Source: Pseudomonadota bacterium (GTDB taxonomy: Bacteria; Pseudomonadota; Alphaproteobacteria; Azospirillales; Azospirillaceae). Taken from it: a stretch of DNA of 6,968 nucleotides. Below, piece after piece: positions 4,661-6,968 of this stretch (position 1 is the stretch's first letter; each line of letters starts with the position of its first letter). The stretch lies in the NCBI GenBank assembly GCA_023416455.1, contig JAEZHQ010000138.1, positions 1 through 6,968 of the forward strand, written 5' to 3'. The notes below the pieces were generated by a model. It saw only the letters and a program-made list of their open reading frames with translations. It did no database searches and was not told the DNA's origin. The position numbers were made by a program, and so were the translations under genes.

Positions 4661-6968
4661 ATGCCGAGAGACGAACCGCAGGTTGCCACCCAGGCCGATG
4701 ACCTTCCGGCCGGTGCCGGGATTTCGGGAAACCAGGCGCCGGCGGCCGGCAGCGTCCCGGACCTTCTGGTGAACGAGGCCGTCGGCACCCTGCTCGGGGG
4801 GCAGGGCGACCCGCAGGCGCTGCGGACCAAGATCGCGCAATCCATCATCGCCCAAGGCGTGCCCCCTGAAAAGGCGGACACCTACGCCGCCCAATGGATC
4901 GAGAGCTTCGTCGCCGAGGTGGCGGCGTCGTCGTCACCGGACGCCGCCGGTGCCGCGGCGAACCGAATCGTCTCCGCGACCGTCAGCCAGGCCGCGCAGC
5001 CCGCCCCCGCCCCATCTCCCGAACAGGCGCTCGCCCAGGCGCTCGCCACCGGCGGCGACGTCGGACGTGCGCTGGCGGACAGCGGCATCCTGCCGCCCGG
5101 CGCCGACGCCGCCGCCGCCCGGGCGGTGATGGCGGACCTCAACAGCGCCCTGGCACAGCCCGGGGCGGCCCCGGACGGGTTGAGCGGCGCCCTGGCCCAG
5201 GCGGAGGAAAGCGTCCAGCGCATCGCCCAGGCCGGCTCCGCTCCCGCCGCTCCGACCGACTCCGCCGACCCCGCCCAGAGGCTGGCAAGCGCGCTGGCCA
5301 CCGGCGAGGGCGTCGGACCGACGCTCGGCGACGGCTCCACGGCCGCCTACGGGGCCGCGCTGCAACAGGCGCTGGCGCAGGGCAGCGGGATCGACACGGC
5401 CCTGCGGTCGGCGGAAATGGACGCCGGCGTCGCCCGCGACCAAGCGCAGGCCAGCGCGGTCGAGCCGTCGCCGGCGGACCGGCTGGTCGCCGCCCTGTCG
5501 GGCGACGACGCCCCGGCTGCCGTCGCCCAGGTCAGGAGCGGCGGCCCGTCCGGCCAGGGCGGCGGCGCCTTCGCCTCCACCCTGTCGGAAAGCCTGGCGC
5601 GAGGCGCCGATCCTGCGGCGGCGCTGGCCGTTTCGGAATTCGCGCAGACGACTTCGACCGCCATCACCGCCGCCGCCGGCGTTCCCCTGTCTCCCGCCGA
5701 CAGCCTCGCCGCGGCGCTGGCCTCCGGAAGCAACGTCCATCAGGCGGTGTCGACCTACGCCGCCCAGGCCGGCCTTTCCCCCTCGGCGGCCGGCGCCTTT
5801 GCCGCGTCGCTCGGCGCCACTCTGGCCACCGGGGCGCCCCCGGCCAGCGCCGCCACCGTCTCCCAACAGGCCGCGACCACCGTCACCGCCAACGCCGGCT
5901 TTGCCACCCAGGGCGTGACGGCCAATCCCCTGGTGACCGCCCTGGCCAGCGGCCAGGCGGAGGGCTCGGCCATCTCCGGCGGGACGGCTTTCGGCGCCGC
6001 GCTCGGCCAGGCTCTGGCCGACGGCAAGGCACCGGACGCTGCGGTGGCCGACGCCGGCCAAGCCGTGGCCACCGCGCGGCAGAATGTGGCCGACAACGCC
6101 GTTCCGGTGTCGGACGAGGACAAGGCCCTGGCGGCCCACTCCACACCGACGGACGGCGCCGCGGCGGACCGCAAGGAGGTCGCCGAAGCGGTGGCCGCCG
6201 CGAGGGCGGACGGTGACGGTCCCGCCGCAAGGGCGGACGGTGAAGGCCCCGCCGCGAGGGCGGACGGTGACGGCCCCGCCGCAAGGGCGGACGGTGAAGG
6301 CCCCGCCGCGAGGGCGGACGGTGAAGGCCCCGCCGCGAGGGCGGACGGCGACGGTCCCGCCGCAAGGGCGGACGGTGACGGTCCCGGCGCGAGGGCGGAC
6401 GGTGAAGGCCCCGCCGCGAGGGCGGACGGTGAAGGCCCCGCCGCGAGGGCGGACGGTGAAGGCCCCGCCGCAAGGGCGGACGGCGACGGCCCCCTCGCAA
6501 GGGCGGACGGTGACGGCCCCCTCGCAAGGGCGGATGGTGACGGCCCCCTCGCAAGGGCGGTTGGTGACGGCCCCCTCGCGAGGGGGGATGGTGAGGGTCC
6601 CGGCGCAAGGGCGGACGGTCAGGCGTCGCCCTTTGCCGGGGACGGTGGCCCGGCCGGACTGCCTGGCGACTCCGCATCCAGGGTTGCGGATCCTCTCGTC
6701 AAGGCCGTGATGGCCCCGGTCTCGATGAAGGCCGGCGACGGCATTGCCCAGCTGTTCAAGGGCGTTGCGGTCGCTCTGGGGGAAGCCGGAACGCCGGGAA
6801 GCGCGGCCGGTCGTCACGCCGATAGCCCGGACGGATCCTTTGCCTCGAACGCAAAGCTTGCCAATCTGGCCGGCATCGCAGCGCCGCATTTCACCGCCCT
6901 GCCGCGGCCGGAGCCCGCACCGCCGGAGCCGGAGCCCGCACTGCCGCCACCGCCGCCCGAACCCGTGC
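4661..6968 (+). CDS. N-terminal part of a giant Ala/Gly-rich repetitive protein, probably secreted or surface-bound
   Basis: An uninterrupted frame from ATG 4661 to the window edge (769 codons, no stop). An in-frame stop at 4613 and no other upstream start codon fix the start, though no good SD precedes it. Layout: a leader (1-30); a helical segment (about 32-88, PDLLVNEAVGTLLGG); five degenerate 75-residue modules (about 120-470) with LxxALASG and FxxxLxxALAxG half-motifs; a charged hinge (482-513); fifteen ARADG[DE]GPA nonapeptides (514-648); a helical stretch (about 675-705); then a Pro/Glu-rich segment (747-769). There is no cysteine in the visible part, no Sec signal peptide, and low lysine. 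Such composition is typical of large proteins exported by type I secretion with a C-terminal signal, so a surface adhesin or matrix protein is the best guess. The C-terminus that would settle this is outside the window. Long minus-strand frames opposite it are shadows. Confidence 0.85.
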   Translation, partial: MPRDEPQVATQADDLPAGAGISGNQAPAAGSVPDLLVNEAVGTLLGGQGDPQALRTKIAQSIIAQGVPPEKADTYAAQWIESFVAEVAASSSPDAAGAAANRIVSATVSQAAQPAPAPSPEQALAQALATGGDVGRALADSGILPPGADAAAARAVMADLNSALAQPGAAPDGLSGALAQAEESVQRIAQAGSAPAAPTDSADPAQRLASALATGEGVGPTLGDGSTAAYGAALQQALAQGSGIDTALRSAEMDAGVARDQAQASAVEPSPADRLVAALSGDDAPAAVAQVRSGGPSGQGGGAFASTLSESLARGADPAAALAVSEFAQTTSTAITAAAGVPLSPADSLAAALASGSNVHQAVSTYAAQAGLSPSAAGAFAASLGATLATGAPPASAATVSQQAATTVTANAGFATQGVTANPLVTALASGQAEGSAISGGTAFGAALGQALADGKAPDAAVADAGQAVATARQNVADNAVPVSDEDKALAAHSTPTDGAAADRKEVAEAVAAARADGDGPAARADGEGPAARADGDGPAARADGEGPAARADGEGPAARADGDGPAARADGDGPGARADGEGPAARADGEGPAARADGEGPAARADGDGPLARADGDGPLARADGDGPLARAVGDGPLARGDGEGPGARADGQASPFAGDGGPAGLPGDSASRVADPLVKAVMAPVSMKAGDGIAQLFKGVAVALGEAGTPGSAAGRHADSPDGSFASNAKLANLAGIAAPHFTALPRPEPAPPEPEPALPPPPPEPV
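5018..6070 (+). repeat. Five degenerate ~75-residue protein modules
   Basis: Protein-level repeat inside the giant CDS. First half-motifs start near residues 121 (EQALAQALATG), 205 (AQRLASALATG), 272 (ADRLVAALSG), 347 (DSLAAALASG) and 423 (PLVTALASG). Each is followed 24-38 residues later by a second half: 160 (LNSALAQPG), 230 (YGAALQQALAQG), 304 (FASTLSESLARG), 380 (FAASLGATLATG) and 444 (FGAALGQALADG). Each half is a short amphipathic helix ending in a Gly turn, so the region may form ten helix-turn units. DNA identity between modules is low, indicating old duplication. Confidence 0.65.
6200..6619 (+). repeat. 27-bp in-frame tandem repeat, 15 full units plus a partial
   Basis: Fifteen contiguous 27-bp units (6200-6604) and 15 bp of a sixteenth (6605-6619), each coding ARADG[DE]GPA. 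Units 5, 8, 9 and 10 are identical in DNA (8-10 adjacent). Others differ mainly at synonymous sites (GCG/GCA, GGT/GGC) or GAC/GAA. Units 11-14 share a PLA variant and the last two decay (AVGDG, ARGDGEG). The unit is a multiple of three, so number changes keep the frame. This is a recently expanded minisatellite-like array coding a flexible, charged Gly/Pro linker. Confidence 0.95.

Noticed and set aside
6200..6619. CRISPR array
   Set aside because: Units are directly adjacent with no unique spacers, and the repeat is in frame within a coding sequence.
6200..6619. RTX calcium-binding nonapeptide repeats
   Set aside because: The unit is nine residues long but ARADG[DE]GPA does not fit GGxGxDxUx, lacking the GG pair and the hydrophobic position.
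6084..6710. Plus-strand frame with TVKAPPRGR-type repeats
   Set aside because: An alternate reading of the same 27-bp array. The frame from 4661 is continuous on both sides of the array with normal composition; this one is not.
4934..6889. 651-codon open frame on the minus strand
   Set aside because: It is a shadow of the plus-strand gene at 4661: high GC and the 27-bp unit (multiple of three) keep it open, and its product is Arg/Gly-rich low-complexity sequence with no start signal.

Overview
The window is very GC-rich (roughly 70% by eye), with strong G/C at third codon positions. It carries a type VI secretion gene (tssA/impA), a J-domain protein, several lineage-type hypothetical genes and the 5' part of a very large repetitive protein. 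Gene style, GC content and the intergenic palindromic repeats suggest an alphaproteobacterium, probably of the Rhodospirillales/Azospirillaceae type. That placement is inference; there is no rRNA or other marker in the window.

Layout. At the left edge, on the minus strand, are the first 23 codons of a gene for an exported protein. It is separated by three inverted repeats from tssA (minus, 184-1338). A 452-nt divergent intergenic region follows. It holds an AT-rich promoter-like island with palindromes, a strong hairpin, one copy of a 100-bp double-hairpin repeat, and a 15-codon upstream ORF whose stop overlaps the next start codon (ATGA). On the plus strand come a 250-aa protein joining a ribbon-helix-helix-like N-terminus to a C-terminal J domain (1791-2543), a 146-aa protein of unknown function (2674-3114), the second copy of the 100-bp repeat, and a 92-aa lipoprotein (3281-3559). 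A 306-aa protein of unknown function lies convergently on the minus strand (3585-4505). Divergent from it, a plus-strand frame opens at 4661 and runs off the right edge with no stop. Its 769 visible residues are Ala/Gly-rich and cysteine-free. They contain five degenerate modules of about 75 residues, then fifteen 27-bp (9-residue) tandem repeats, then a proline-rich stretch. Long open frames on the opposite strand of this region are shadows.

How it fits together. TssA is a cytoplasmic assembly factor of the T6SS baseplate/sheath. The divergent RHH-like/J-domain protein is well placed to be a regulator or chaperone cofactor tied to that locus, but this is inferred from position and domain layout only. 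The giant repetitive protein looks like the N-terminal part of a secreted or surface adhesin-like protein and is probably independent of the T6SS. The most interesting items are the RHH-J fusion with its coupled micro-ORF, the two structurally covarying 100-bp repeats, the hairpins placed exactly at ribosome-binding sites, and the two nested levels of repetition in the giant protein.
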